Below, one piece after another: positions 23,822-36,700 of a stretch of 64,000 nucleotides of DNA (within the stretch, counting starts at the first letter, position 1; each line of letters starts with the position of its first letter). A program made the translations under genes and the position numbers. Source of the DNA: Tetragonia tetragonoides (taxonomy: Eukaryota > Streptophyta > Magnoliopsida > Caryophyllales > Aizoaceae); NCBI GenBank assembly GCA_038025085.1, contig CM076141.1, forward strand, positions 16,494,001 through 16,558,000. The letters run 5' to 3'. The notes beneath the pieces are model-generated. The model saw only the letters and a program-made list of their open reading frames with translations, was not told the DNA's origin and searched no databases.

Positions 23822-23925
23822 ATGGTGAAGATAAGAGCTGCTCGGTCTCACGTTCTTCTGGTTCTGTATCTGTGCTTTGCCGTTTTGAATTTGGCGGAAG
23901 ATGAATATGACTTTCACCATTACTG
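23822..23925 (+). pseudogene. GH1 copy B, broken first exon
   Basis: The ATG at 23822 opens a signal peptide almost identical to that of copy C (MVKIRAARSHV then [13 protein letters not shown]). After about 27 codons similarity to exon 1 breaks down: the [13 protein letters not shown] segment is deleted, only EYDFHHY-like residues remain, and a stop follows in the next repeat. No later GH1 exons occur before the downstream flank resumes at about 24505, where sequence matches the 3' flank of copy A. Copy B is therefore a gene reduced by deletion to its first exon. Confidence 0.8.
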
Positions 23926-23928
23926 TTT

Positions 23929-24160
23929 GAAATCGGTGTTTTGATCAACTTCGTCGATAATTGACAATGCCCTGAAATCGGTATCTTGATCAACTTCGTC
24001 GATAATCGTCTAATATAACAAGATGAATATGACTCCCACCGTTACTGCTTGAAATCGGTGTCTTGATCAACTTTGTTGATAAATGATTACCAATCCAAAC
24101 ATCAATGTTAGAAATTGGCGTCTTGATCAGCTTCGTCGATAATTGACAATGCCCTGAAAT
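23929..24160. repeat. Four-copy direct repeat replacing the body of copy B
   Basis: The unit GAAATCGGTGTCTTGATCAA followed by CTTCGTCGATAAT starts at 23929, 23974, 24051 and 24111. Copies are separated by 45 to 77 bases. Part of the spacer (GATGAATATGACT) also repeats. Copies differ by several bases. Origin unknown; the same block is not seen elsewhere in the window. Confidence 0.8.
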
Positions 24161-24164
24161 AGCA

Positions 24165-24505
24165 AAAAATTTGCTATACAGTAAACGGGAAGCCACCGTC
24201 TTTTCCCTACGATCGGAGGTAAGCACGAAACGTGTTGCAGGTATTTGGAAGAACAAATCCCCTTGGCATAGTAGATTGAACTTGTCTTCTTGACTTCGAC
24301 GACCCTTCGACGTACGCGGAGAACTCCACAATCTTCCACCAAAAGAGAGTTTGTTACTAACCATAATGAAAAACAAACTAAAAAACTAGATCAAAAGTAA
24401 AGAAACAACAACAAAGGGACTAACCACCGACAAAAATACCGATGATAATCCCAAGATGAGCCAAAGAGAAAAAGGGCTAGTGTTTCTTGAGAGAGAACCA
24501 CATGA
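24165..24505. other. Unassigned stretch between copy B remnant and duplicated 3' flank
   Basis: A 128-codon minus-strand frame at 23990-24376 covers part of this stretch but shows no known motif and includes the direct repeats. A GT-AG-like arrangement could not be established. From about 24505 the sequence (CTCCAAGAGGACTTTGT) matches the region downstream of copy A at about 6205. Confidence 0.35.
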
Positions 24506-24575
24506 GTCCCAACTCCAAGAGGACTTTGTTCTCAAAAAAGAGGGACTTTGTACTTACACGTTCAAGTTACTTACC

Positions 24576-24576
<1 letters not shown>

Positions 24577-24618
<42 letters not shown>
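24577..24618. repeat. (ATT)n microsatellite in the duplicated GH1 3' flank
   Basis: About 14 ATT units, the counterpart of the run at 6299, followed by the same GATTAAACAA context. Confidence 0.95.
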
Positions 24619-25575
24619 GACGGTAATTTGTAGAATTACTAAGATTAAACAACAAATAAATTCTTGTTTTCTATACCCATCAAAATAATTTTGTTTTTTG
24701 ACTTGATTGATTTTCTCTCTCTTATAAGTCAAGATGAATCAATTTAGAAATATTTGGTGAATTAATGTTGGCTTTTGAAACCACTCACAATTTATTAAGG
24801 AATGAAATACTCATTGGGCCTTCAACCATGCATACATCCACTTAATAAACTTTTAGATTTGTTCATTCACATGATATCGGAGTTACAGATCACCATGAGA
24901 TCCTAATTTCAAATTTTAGGAGAACTAATTTGTTTCCTAAGTGGTATATTTTAATACAATATGTGGAATTCCACTGTTATCATCCACACTTCAAATCTGA
25001 TAGACACTGTTTAAGTGGGTATTAAGAAATATAACATTAGTTGAACTTTAAATAATCTGTTTAAACTTTTGGTTGAGTTGATTCTTTCACAACATATAAG
25101 GAACAATGTATGCACACTGTAATAATACATAATGTATTTTAGTAGATGGTACAGCTAACAAAATTTGACCCGACCTGATTGAACCAGACCTGATAAAGAC
25201 CTGATCTGAAAAAGTTCGACCAGCTAATAACCCGAACTCAAAATTATTCGACGAAACTCAAAGTTTGTGAAACAATAGATATTTTAACCCAATAACCAAC
25301 CTAAACCCGATATAATCGGCCCAATAATAACCTGACTTACTAATGAACCAAATCCAAAGTGACTTTACCCCGACCCGTTTGCCTGGTCTTTTGGAGAGCC
25401 ATCCTATGGGATGTGGGATGGGTAATTCGTGCAAATTGCATAACCTTATGGCCTGTGGGCTATGGGGTCCATGCACAGCTGGAAAATCGCCAAGAATAAT
25501 CATTTGCCCAAATAAAGCAGTATCTACATTGGTAGCCATTCAATGACATTAACCAATTAGAGAAAGAGAGAGAAA

Positions 25576-26335
25576 ATGGTGAAGATAAGAGTTGCTCGGT
25601 CTCACGCTCTGCTGTATCTGTGCTTTGCCGTTTTGAATTTGTCTGAAGAATTACTAGTTCAGGCCAAACAGTTTAATCGCTATGACTTTCCACCAGATTT
25701 CATTTTCGGTTCCGGTACTTCTGCTTATCAGGTGCTTCCTCTTCCACTCCCTCTTTTAATTTTTGTTTCTCTTTTTCTAGCTATATGAAAATGACAATCA
25801 TAAACAAAAAAAAAAAGGAGAAGAAAAAAACTGTTGGAAAGTTAGCTAGTTTTTCCTAACTTCATTGGTCCACAATTAATTGTCACATCATGTACTAATT
25901 CATATCCAATGTCATAATGCTTGGTGAGCTTGGTGCACCCATATGTATTCCCAATAAGATTTGGGTTCAAGTCTCATTTCTAATAGAGTTGTAGGCTTCA
26001 TTGTAAAAAAGAAAAATAAAATGCAAAAAAGCTTGATAGACATCTTTTTCATGTAGTCCGAGATGTAGTTTCAAAAATAAATTAACTATCAATGTAGACA
26101 TTAATTGAACTGGACACCACTGAATTGAAATGGACACCACTTAATTCAATTGGACACCACTAAGGCCTTGTTTGGCAAGCAATTGGTAGCTAGTTTGGTC
26201 AGCTGGTTACCGTCAACTGGTTGTATTAGCTAGTTTGACTGACTGGTAATGTTAACGGATTGTTAAAGATGTTTGGTAAAGTCAGCTGATTGTTAGTAAC
26301 TGATACGATGTAAAATGACCAATAAAGACATAAAA

Positions 26336-26392
<57 letters not shown>

Positions 26393-27941
26393 TGAACTCA
26401 TTAGCTATTTGAGATTCTATGTATAGTTCTATTTTTGTAATAATGACATGATATATCTATGGTATATATAATCCCTTAAAATTTTATTTATAATCCAATT
26501 AACAAATAAATATTTCCTACTAAAAAAAAAAAAAATTAATCATGTAGTATATTTTAGCCCAAAAAACTCAATCCCTTAACTTGTTCATCACCATTCGCCC
26601 TCCACCCTCCAATTCCTTTTTTTATTCTCTTTATTCTTTTATTATCTTTTTCTCTTTCCTCTTCCCTTCTTCCCAAGCCAAACCCCATCCACAATATTCG
26701 TCTCCTCAACAACACTGGCATTACTCCATCGCTGCCAATCATCTACGCCACCAGCCATGATCTACCGACTCATCGCACCCCTTAATCACCCCCAAAATTT
26801 CCTTTTAAAAACGAGCAATTGAAACCTCAAACTGACCCAGCAGATGGAAGAAACACCAAAGGCATGCTGTAATCAACATCAACTCTTGGGCAAATGAGTC
26901 ATTTTTTTATTTGCAACCAACAATCTCCAACAAAACGCAGCCTCCCTAGCTTTCAAAGTTGGATTGTTGGGATCCAAAAAGTTGGGTATAAAGCCAACAA
27001 CCAAACCCATTTTTTTTGGTCAAGTAGATTGTTCACTGGTAAAACAATCCAATATCCCAACAATCTGGCCAAAAAACTTGTTTCTAAACAAGGCCTAAAT
27101 TGAATTTAACACAATTTGATTTGTTAGACAAAAAGTATGTTTCTTACCTCAACACCACTGAATTGAACTGAACATCACTTAACTGAACAGGAAATTACTA
27201 AGGCTCTGTTTGATTACTTAAATTCAGTTCACACGTAACTTTATCACTCATGTAACTTTTTATTCCGAAATAATTTCATGATGATAATTATGTCATCGGA
27301 AAGATCTCAAAGCATTTTTTCAAATGAGTCCAATATTGACTATGCTTGGACAAATTTTAAATGGTTAACGGTCAAGTTTAAAAAATCAATTCAGTTCAGT
27401 TCAGTTCAGTTTATTTCAGTTCAGATCAGTTTTATCCGGGTGAATCAAATGGGGCCTAAATTGATAACTGAACTGAAATAAACGGATCGTGTAAGCGCTA
27501 AAGAATGCACCCTAATAGTAATATGAAACTAATAGTAACATGCGAAAAGAAAAACTAATGCTGACTAGATAAGCTTGAAAATCATAATAATACCATGACC
27601 CCGAATTACCAAATTGGTCCTTTAAATGAACACCCTTGAACAATTTAGTCCTATTAAAAACAAATGAGACAAGTTAGTCCTTTAAAACGTAACTATGTGC
27701 AGATTCCCTCTCTAAACCGGATTTAGGAGAATCTCAGCATTAATTATGTTTTTAATTCGTTTTTTGTATTTTTTTTTTCTATTTAAACTTTTTTTGGTTG
27801 CATTTTCTAATTATTTTCTCTCTTTCTTTTCTTTTTCTTTTTTTTTCCTTTTCTCTCTCATCAATTGGCATAATAAGCTTCTTCAACAAGCTCAGCCATG
27901 GAGGCTTTGTTCCAAAAAACTAAGCCATGGAGCTTGGTTCC

Positions 27942-27974
<33 letters not shown>

Positions 27975-30416
27975 ATATCACTCCACACCAATCCCGAATT
28001 TCTTCCGTCACCCTTCAAATTCTCTCTCCCTCAAAAGCCCTCAAATTTGATCCCCTCTTCTCTTCATAAAAAATTCAGCCATCACCATCACCACTTTCAT
28101 GGATTCTTCTTCCAATTCATAAATGAAACAAATACAAACAACCAATTTAACTAATAAATCAAAAACTCAAAACATTAACAAATAATGAAATGAATAATAA
28201 ACCCCTGTAGGTTAGTTTGATTGAAATCAGATTTACTTGAATTTTGTTTGGCTATGTCGTTGAATGATGTGAGAGGGAGTGAAAGGAGAAAGAGAAAGAG
28301 TGGAGGTAATCAGAGGAGGCAGTTAGTAATTGAGAGGCAGTTAGTGAAAAAACAGGGGAGTACAGAGAAATTGAAGGTAGGTGGAGAAAATTTGAGAGAG
28401 ATCAGAGGGAAAACAGAAGAAAAGTGGGATTAATGATGGTTACAATTCGACTCAGTTGCGCCACCTCGAGTCACGGTGGCTAGTACGGAGGAGCTATGAG
28501 GTCATGCAGTTACTCAACAATGGCGGCGTTCTTGATATGCAGCTTGGTTTCGTGGTATAGTTCTAAAGAAAAACAGGCTGTGGATAAGTTTTCAGGAACA
28601 AAGCCTCGATAACTGAGTTTCTTGTGAAGCTTGCCAATTAAAGAGAGAGAAAAGGAAAAGAAAAGAAATAAAGAAAAAGGAAAAAGAAAAGAAAATAGAG
28701 AAAATAATTCGAAAATGCAACTGAAAACTGTTTAAATAGAAAAAAATAAAGAAAATGAATTAAAAACATAATTAATGTTGAGATTTTTAATAAACCCGGT
28801 TTAGAGGGGGAATCTGCACATAATTATGTTTTAAAGGACTAACTTGTTATCCAAGAGTATTCATTTAAATGACCAATTTGGTAATTCGAGGAATACCATG
28901 AAGAAGTTTGTTACTCATATCATACGGGAAAGTTAGTATCTTTATTCGTATCTCTTTTTTTAATAAAAATATAATACATAAAGGTGGAGGGAGCAGCTTT
29001 TGAAGATGGAAGGAAAGCGAGCGTTATGGATATTTTTGCTCATTCTGGTTAGCTTATCTTTACAATTATACATTTGAAAATTTTAATTAGCATTTGATGG
29101 GAATCCTATCTAATTTGGTTAGTTTAATAGTGTTGAATTAGTTAGCATATTCGTTGTATTTGTAATCCCTATCCCTTCTCTTATATCCCACCTACCAAAC
29201 GTACTGTTAATGCCTCAAAATAAACTTCCACTTGGATTATGTGAGGTAAAAGTTTTCCAACTTTGACATAAAACTAGTTACATTTCCGTGCGATACACGG
29301 TTTGTGTGTTAATATTAAATAAAATAGTTTCACCGGTAACGTATATGTCATGTCATCTGGATACAAAAATCCTCTTCTATGAACCTTTCCCTTAATATGA
29401 TACAAACCTACAATTTTGCATTAAGTTTAGGGCACAATACCCAAAACATATAATATCTCATTCATTAATCATGATATTAACCTAGTTTATATATCCAAAC
29501 TTGTTTATTATTTTTGTGATATTTACCTAAGTATCCAGCTTAGCATACCCTAACCAATTATGAAGTGGATGCATTGGAATGAATTACGTTCAATTAACTA
29601 ACATAGTTAACAACCATGTATATCCGTCAATGAAAACTAATACACTTATCATTTCCAGGCCCGGCTCTTGGGGTGTGCAAGTGGGGCGATTGCACAGGGC
29701 CCCCACTTGCACAGGGCCCCATTTGATTTTGTTTTTGGTGAGTGAAAATATAAATGTGTGAATTACAAAAACTAAAGTATGTGCTTGATGTACGAATATC
29801 AGAATAAAAGGTACTGGAAATACCCCTATTTAGTACTATTCACTATCATTTTACTGCCCCATCAAACTTACCATCTCGAGATTATCTTTCAGCCCTCACA
29901 TATTTCTGTGGCTCTTCGTATTTTGTTATGCGGTTCTTCCCATTACAAAGGACAGAGATTCATAAACCCCTATTATTCCACCATTAACGGTACTACAATT
30001 CTACAACAAATTTCTACTTCCTAACAAAAAAAAAGTTCTATAGATTTATTGCCAATTTCTAGATATTCTTTTATTGTTTTTGTTTTGTTGCCCATTTGTT
30101 TTTGCAGTAATACCACAAAAGAGGTAGTCTTATGTTCAATTCCTTATAAAAATAATAAAGGAAAAAAAAGTTTTCAATCAGAATAAGTTTATCGGTCACT
30201 ATAAAAAGTTAGAGTAGGGCCTCATTTTCAATTTTAGCACAGGGCCTCTTAAATCTCAGAGACGGCCCTGATCATTTCTTCTATATATATAGCCGTAGAA
30301 CAAATAATGCAAGAATTGGAATAGTAACGACGTACACTTTGACTTGAATATATTGAGCTTTATTGTTAAAGCATGCATGCATTCGCACAAAAAAAAAGTA
30401 TTAATAGAAAAATAAA

Positions 30417-30480
<64 letters not shown>

Positions 30481-33400
30481 TTTATTTATACTTATATTTT
30501 TATTATTTATTAGTATAATTATTATTACATGCATGTACTATTATAAAAATTTAAGAAAATGTATTTGCAAGATACATGCACTTTTACCTTTGGAGAGCAA
30601 TAAGCATTAATGTGGATTCATACATTGATGTAGATTCATGCATTTAAATTATGATTATGTGTCAAGTTATGTGGGTATGCAATGCTTATGTGGACGCCCA
30701 CGTGTCCATCAAGCAATGTGCAACATCCACTTATATATATAATAGATAATAGATAATAGATTAGTGGAAAAATACATTGAGTCAAGATGTGGAAATAGTT
30801 ACATTAGAATTGGTGTTAAAAGTATTTATAAAATAATACATTTTAACTTTTAGTATAATGCGTAGCATGGCCTTTATAAAAAAAATTGTGTTCATATAAA
30901 AAAAATTATATTTTTGTAATTCCTTCAATTAAATAAATACGATGGGATATCAGTATATTACATCTTTTCACTTTCTACTTTCATGTCTAGGTTTTTTTTA
31001 ATAGATAGATAATGGATCAAAAGTTACATTGAGTCAAGATGTGGAAATAGTTACATTAGAATTGGTGTTAAAAGTATTTATAAAATAATACATTATAAAA
31101 TTTTATGTGATTGAAATCAAGTATGTCGTGTTGTTAAATCGTGAAAGTCAAGCGGGGGGGATGCGTGTAGTACGATGAGTCTTCAATAATCGCCAACCGC
31201 CGCAAGTAACCATAACAGATTAATGATAGCCGTTAATTTATACCAAAACGATCTTGACCATTAAAATTATATATTTTACTAAAAGTATTTATAATCATTA
31301 TCAAACAAATTAAATTTATTTTTTTCCTTAAGCAAAATAATAAATCATTTTAGCAGATCAATAAAATAAGTTCTTGCTTGTTTGAATATCTTTTTTGTTA
31401 TTTGTATGTGGCTTACACTTAGAATTGTTTCAACCAGTTTCATTACATGCTCACTGTTCACAATATCCATGACAATGGGGATTGATGGATTTTGGACTTT
31501 GGACTTTGGACTTTGGACTTTGGACTTTGGAGTATATACCGACTACCGAGTACGATATCGATCCATTGATAAGGGTGGACTTGTTTTTTTGTTCTTTCTT
31601 AGATGCACTAAGAATCTTCAATTAACATCTTTGTGTCGTTTCATCCCTCCATTCCATAACTCCATGATTTGTTTCATTCTTCTCTTCTTCATCGTCTTCT
31701 TTTTCCTTTTTTTTTTCTTTTTCTTTTGCAGTTCAACTCAATTACCAAACCCTTTTAAAATAAAATAAATAAATAAATAACAAATTACCAAACTACTGAC
31801 ACAAGGATCATTCTGCTTATTTGGTTCCTTAATCTTGTACACTACTTACGCAAGAAAAGAAAAGATTTTAGAATATATATCTCCAAATCTTTTATTTTTG
31901 GAAATATATATACTAAGTAAAATCTTTGCTTTTTTTTGGGGTGATAAAAATCACTGCCATCTTCATCATCCTGCCAATAAGTGTCCAATTCACGCCTTGA
32001 TTGATACAATCGAGACTCCGAAAGGGATGGTGGTGATGTTGTAACTACGCGGAGATTGCAGGCAATGATTTAAGGGATGAAGTTTTCTTTATTTTTCCTA
32101 TCATAATTATTTGTAGCAATAATTTTTTTTTGGTGCATTATTTGTAGCAATATTAAGAACAATGAACAACGGTACTGGTTGAAACAATCCTAAATGTAAG
32201 AATGTAACATCGTAATTGGTAAGCCAAGTACAAACACCAAAACTAATGTAAACACAAACAAGGCCTTACTTATTAATTTACTAAAATGATTTAGTATTTT
32301 GCTTAAGGAAAATAAAATGTTTTTAAATTTGTTTTTGGCTTTCTAAAAATCATAATAAATGCTTCTGTAGATATATATTTTTAATGGTGAAGATTACTTT
32401 TGTATAGATCATCGGCTATTATTAATTTGTTATGGTAACTTGCGATTATTATCGGGTAATTTTGGTGGTAGTAGTTATTCTTTATGCTTGATTTAAGTAG
32501 AAGGAAATATTTTCAGGGCATATAGCAGGAAATGGAGATGTAGCATCTAATCAATATCATAAATACAAGGTCAGTTATTGCTTTCCTTTTATCTTGAAAT
32601 TCCCTATAAGAATTGTAGAATATTACTAGGATTAAAATCTAGCAAGCATGTAGAATTTGATCAAAAAATCTATCACATTTCTAGATTATGTTAGAAAAAA
32701 TCAAGAAATTAAAGTCTCAAACTATTCTTTTGGGCTCATAAACATGATGATTGATGACACTCAACAAAATAGGCCTATAATGACGTTTATATAGCGGCAT
32801 TCATAACAATGCAGTTCATTTAGCTTCACCTTAATTTTAGCTCATTTATATAGCGGCATTCATAATTCAAGACTAGGATTCTTTAAGCTTCACCTTAATT
32901 TTAGCCCATTTTAGCCAAATCTTCCAATTTAATTCATTTAAAACTTATTCTTTAATACTATTTCAATTTATACCTTATAATGAATCAAATATTGAATTGG
33001 TTTTGTCGAGGTATAATTAAAGGATTAAAGATCAGGCAGAAAAAATCTATTTAGTTTGGTTAAATTCAATTCAATTCAGTTTTCTTCAATCTAATGCAGT
33101 TTAATTTTATCTCAATGAAGAGAGCCAACCCCGAGTAGGGTTGGCAAAGGTGAAAGTTAAGATTTCACTTGGATGTAAAAATAACTTAATACCAATTAGT
33201 GTTAGCTGGAATAACTTAATATTATAAGATACTATGATGGATGAGTGATAAATTAAGCCAATTTAAATCTTTTTCCTCTTCATATTTCAAAAAACAAAAA
33301 TATTTAGGAAGATGTTCAACTCATGGTAGAAACAGGGTTGGATGCATATCGTTTCTCCATCTCATGGCCAAGGTTAATACCTGGTAAGCTTCGCCTACTC

Positions 33401-33634
33401 TAATGGTATCTTGATGAAACTAAATAAACTACTTATTAAACTTTAAAGATGATACATGCAAATTCATAGACATCTTTTCTAATTTCTTTTCAGATGGCAG
33501 AGGAATCATTAATCCTAAGGGTTTGGAGTACTACAACAATCTCATCAACGAACTTCTCAATTTACGGTAATATTCGCAAAAAAAAAAAAAAAAAAAAAAA
33601 AAAGAATCAAATATGAAACCACACCATTGATTTT

Positions 33635-33686
<52 letters not shown>

Positions 33687-33690
33687 CGTC

Positions 33691-33738
<48 letters not shown>

Positions 33739-36700
33739 GTTTAATTTAATTGTTATAAGAGCACAAAAATAATAAAATAAAATATGCACTATTTCGTTTG
33801 AGTTTCATATGCAGGAATCCAACCACATGTTACATTAATGCACATGGATTTCCCTCAAAAACTTGAAGATGAGTATGGAGGGTTCTCAGTCGGAACATCA
33901 TGTACGTACTTCTACATTTGCCTCAGATACTATCTACTTTAATACAGGACTAGTTTTAAAGTCCGTGCGTTGTACGGGTTGAGTAAAATGTCTGTATATT
34001 AATATTCATTTGGTAAAATACGCACACTAATATGCGTATTTAAAAAAAGAAATCATAAATAATTTCTAATTGATTATAATTATGCATGCTATATAGTGAT
34101 GCTAGTTTCATGCTATCCTTAGTGATTAGGTCAATCTCTCTTTTATTTTTCACGCCCCTCGGATCATCAAGATTTGCTAGATTAAATAAGAAAACTTGAA
34201 AGCAACACTGCAATAATTAGTCACTTGGGCCACAAATTTCACCACGGAAGGTCAAATTTTGTGGCCAACGTTTTCGGGTTTTTTGAAATTGCCACAGAAA
34301 ACTATTTCATCGCCATTTCCAAGAAAATTGCCACGGGCAAAATAATTTTATGCTTGTTTTTCCACGGGAAAAACAAAATTTGGCCATCCTGAAAAAATCG
34401 CTACGAGTGGAATAACTTCGTGGCTAAATTGACGCAGAAATATACTTGTGTGGCCAAATTGCCATCAATTTTTCTTTTCGTGGCCATTTACAAATTTTGG
34501 CACGGAATTGATTAGTTTGCCACGAGAAATTTTGTGGTTGTCGATATTTTTTCCATGTAATAACATTCTAAATATAATAATGTCCATACTTTAATCATAT
34601 AAGAAGTTTAGCATAGATGGTTTGGGTCGCTTATAAACTCTGAGATGTCTCAAGTTCAAGACTCACTAACGACAATTCTAAGGTTTTTCTTATTTCTTTT
34701 TTCATGTTTAATTAGCCACTAGTAAAGTTGTAGCTATTAAATTAACCCGCCACAAATATTCACGTGACTAATTGAAATGTTTCCACGACTCCTTTAGTGA
34801 CCAGATGTTAACATGTCACTAACAAAACTGTGGCTAGACATCTCGTTATAGCCACAAGAGTGCTTTAACTGTGGCTAAGTAGATTGCCACATCGTTATAG
34901 GTTACGACAGGTCACGAGAAAAATTCCCGTGGCTAAGTGATTTTGCCACGGAAATTTCATATGATAGCCACAATTATTATAGTGGCGCAAGTGACCATTT
35001 GTTGTAGAAAGAGATGTAGGGAGAATAAAGGGTGAGAAAATGTTCAAAAACCAAAATGGGGAAGTGATTATGTGAGGCGTTTAATAAAAAAAGACATTAG
35101 TTATCATAATCCTCCTAAAATACAATTAGGTTACTAACCAAATGGCACCTCCGAAAATGGTTACTTTAAAATCGTTGTTAGATCGATGTTCAAACATGAG
35201 GAGAGGCATATATCGCATTTATTTTCAAGTCAATCGTACATGTTTCTTATACATATTGTAAATGAATGTTTTAAGGCACTTTTCGATGCGAATTTGATGA
35301 TTTAAAAAATTATTTTTTAGACATGTAGAAAAAGTTATATTTGATTTTATAAATATTTGACAGAGATCTAATATAACTCCTATAAAACTCTAGAGGTCTA
35401 TCACAACTCAAGCTCTATATTTTATTTCCTAATATTTTTTTATTATTTATTTATTTGCTTGCTTAGACGACATTCCTATGTGACGCTATGCCCGTGGGAT
35501 GTACGCGTTCAAATTTATATGTTTGTTGTTTTCATTTTTCTTTTATGAGTAAATATTATATTTTAAAATTTATTTACTGAAATTAATATTATAACACAAT
35601 CTTACAAGTTTATTGTAAACATATTATAAATGCATCTCATTTCGAAGTACTTTTCGATATTAAAAATATGGTGTAAATATTATTATTTTTTAAGATGTGT
35701 AGGATAGTTATATTCGAGTTTGAATATTAGACAAAGAAAAAGTAGTTATGACTCCAATATAACTATTTGGCACAATTCAATCTCTCTTTTTCATTATCCG
35801 AAACTTTATTACTATGAAACTTCTTGATCTCTGAGACCCACACATCATCATTATTTTGCAAGCTTTCAATTCTATTCCGTTTCCTTCGAATAATGGTGCT
35901 TGCATGGAAGTATTTTGAGTTTCTATCTCCCTCAAGCAAATTCTCACTGCGAGACTTTTGAAACCAAAATACATTTAGTTGTTCAAGAACTTCATCAATT
36001 TGGTTTCGCAAATCACGTTCAAGACGAAGTAGTCCAGAGGTTGTATGGTTTGCAAGTCTTCTTTGTACTCCTCCTAGTCGAGCCCAAAGACGGTTCTTGC
36101 GGCGAAATAAGTTCCCAAATACCTCTTTATTCCATGTGCGTAAATTGTCAGTAATAGAGGCTAGGGCTCTTGGGAGGGTGGAGCCTTTTAACCATTTACT
36201 ATCAAGGAAGTCATGGAAGTCCTCATGAAGGAGCCATGCGGCTTGAAAGCGGAAAGGACGATTCTGTGCATGTATAGGGGTAAATCCATTGAGGGCGAGA
36301 AGTAGAGGACAGTGATCCAAGCGATTGGTAGTTAAGTGCTTGATCGATGCCTCAGGAAAGCGTTCACGCCAAAGAATATCACAAAGACCACGATCAAGCC
36401 TGGCGCTCGATCTCGTGGCAGGGGAGTTGCCCCGGTTCCAAGTAAATTTAGAGCCAATATACCGCAAGTCAAGTAATTAAGAGTCTTCAATCCATTGATC
36501 AAAGCGACGACAACGTCTCTCCATTCCCGCAGAGTTACCCGTACGCTCATCAAGGGAACGAGTTTCATTGAAATCCCCAGCTAGGAGCCATGGTTTATCA
36601 TTCCTTAGAGCAAAGCTGTGTAAGAGGGACCATAATTCCTCCCTAATTTGTTCGTTGGGACTGCCATATATTGCGGAAAAGATCCAAGATGGTTCCCCTT

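Larger units (their letters stand above)
29274..30760 (-). mobile_element. Helitron in GH1 C intron 2
   Basis: On the minus strand it starts TCTATTATCTATTATC at 30760 and ends in a hairpin (ACCGTGTATCGCACGG) followed by CTAG at 29277-29274, with A and T flanks. A hAT element (29656-30270) and an (ATT)n run are nested inside. No Rep/helicase coding. It shares GGGCGTCCAC near its 5' end with the Helitron at 48351. Confidence 0.7.

Noticed and set aside
23929..24160. CRISPR array
   Set aside because: The four repeats are unequal in spacing and sequence, the DNA is a plant nuclear genome, and no cas genes exist.
3500..25900. Genuine tRNA genes at box A/box B hits
   Set aside because: None of the box pairs is part of a complete cloverleaf with acceptor stem; they fit SINEs with tails instead.
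35900..36154. Plus-strand 84-codon frame
   Set aside because: Antisense shadow of the LINE ORF2 linker; no motif.
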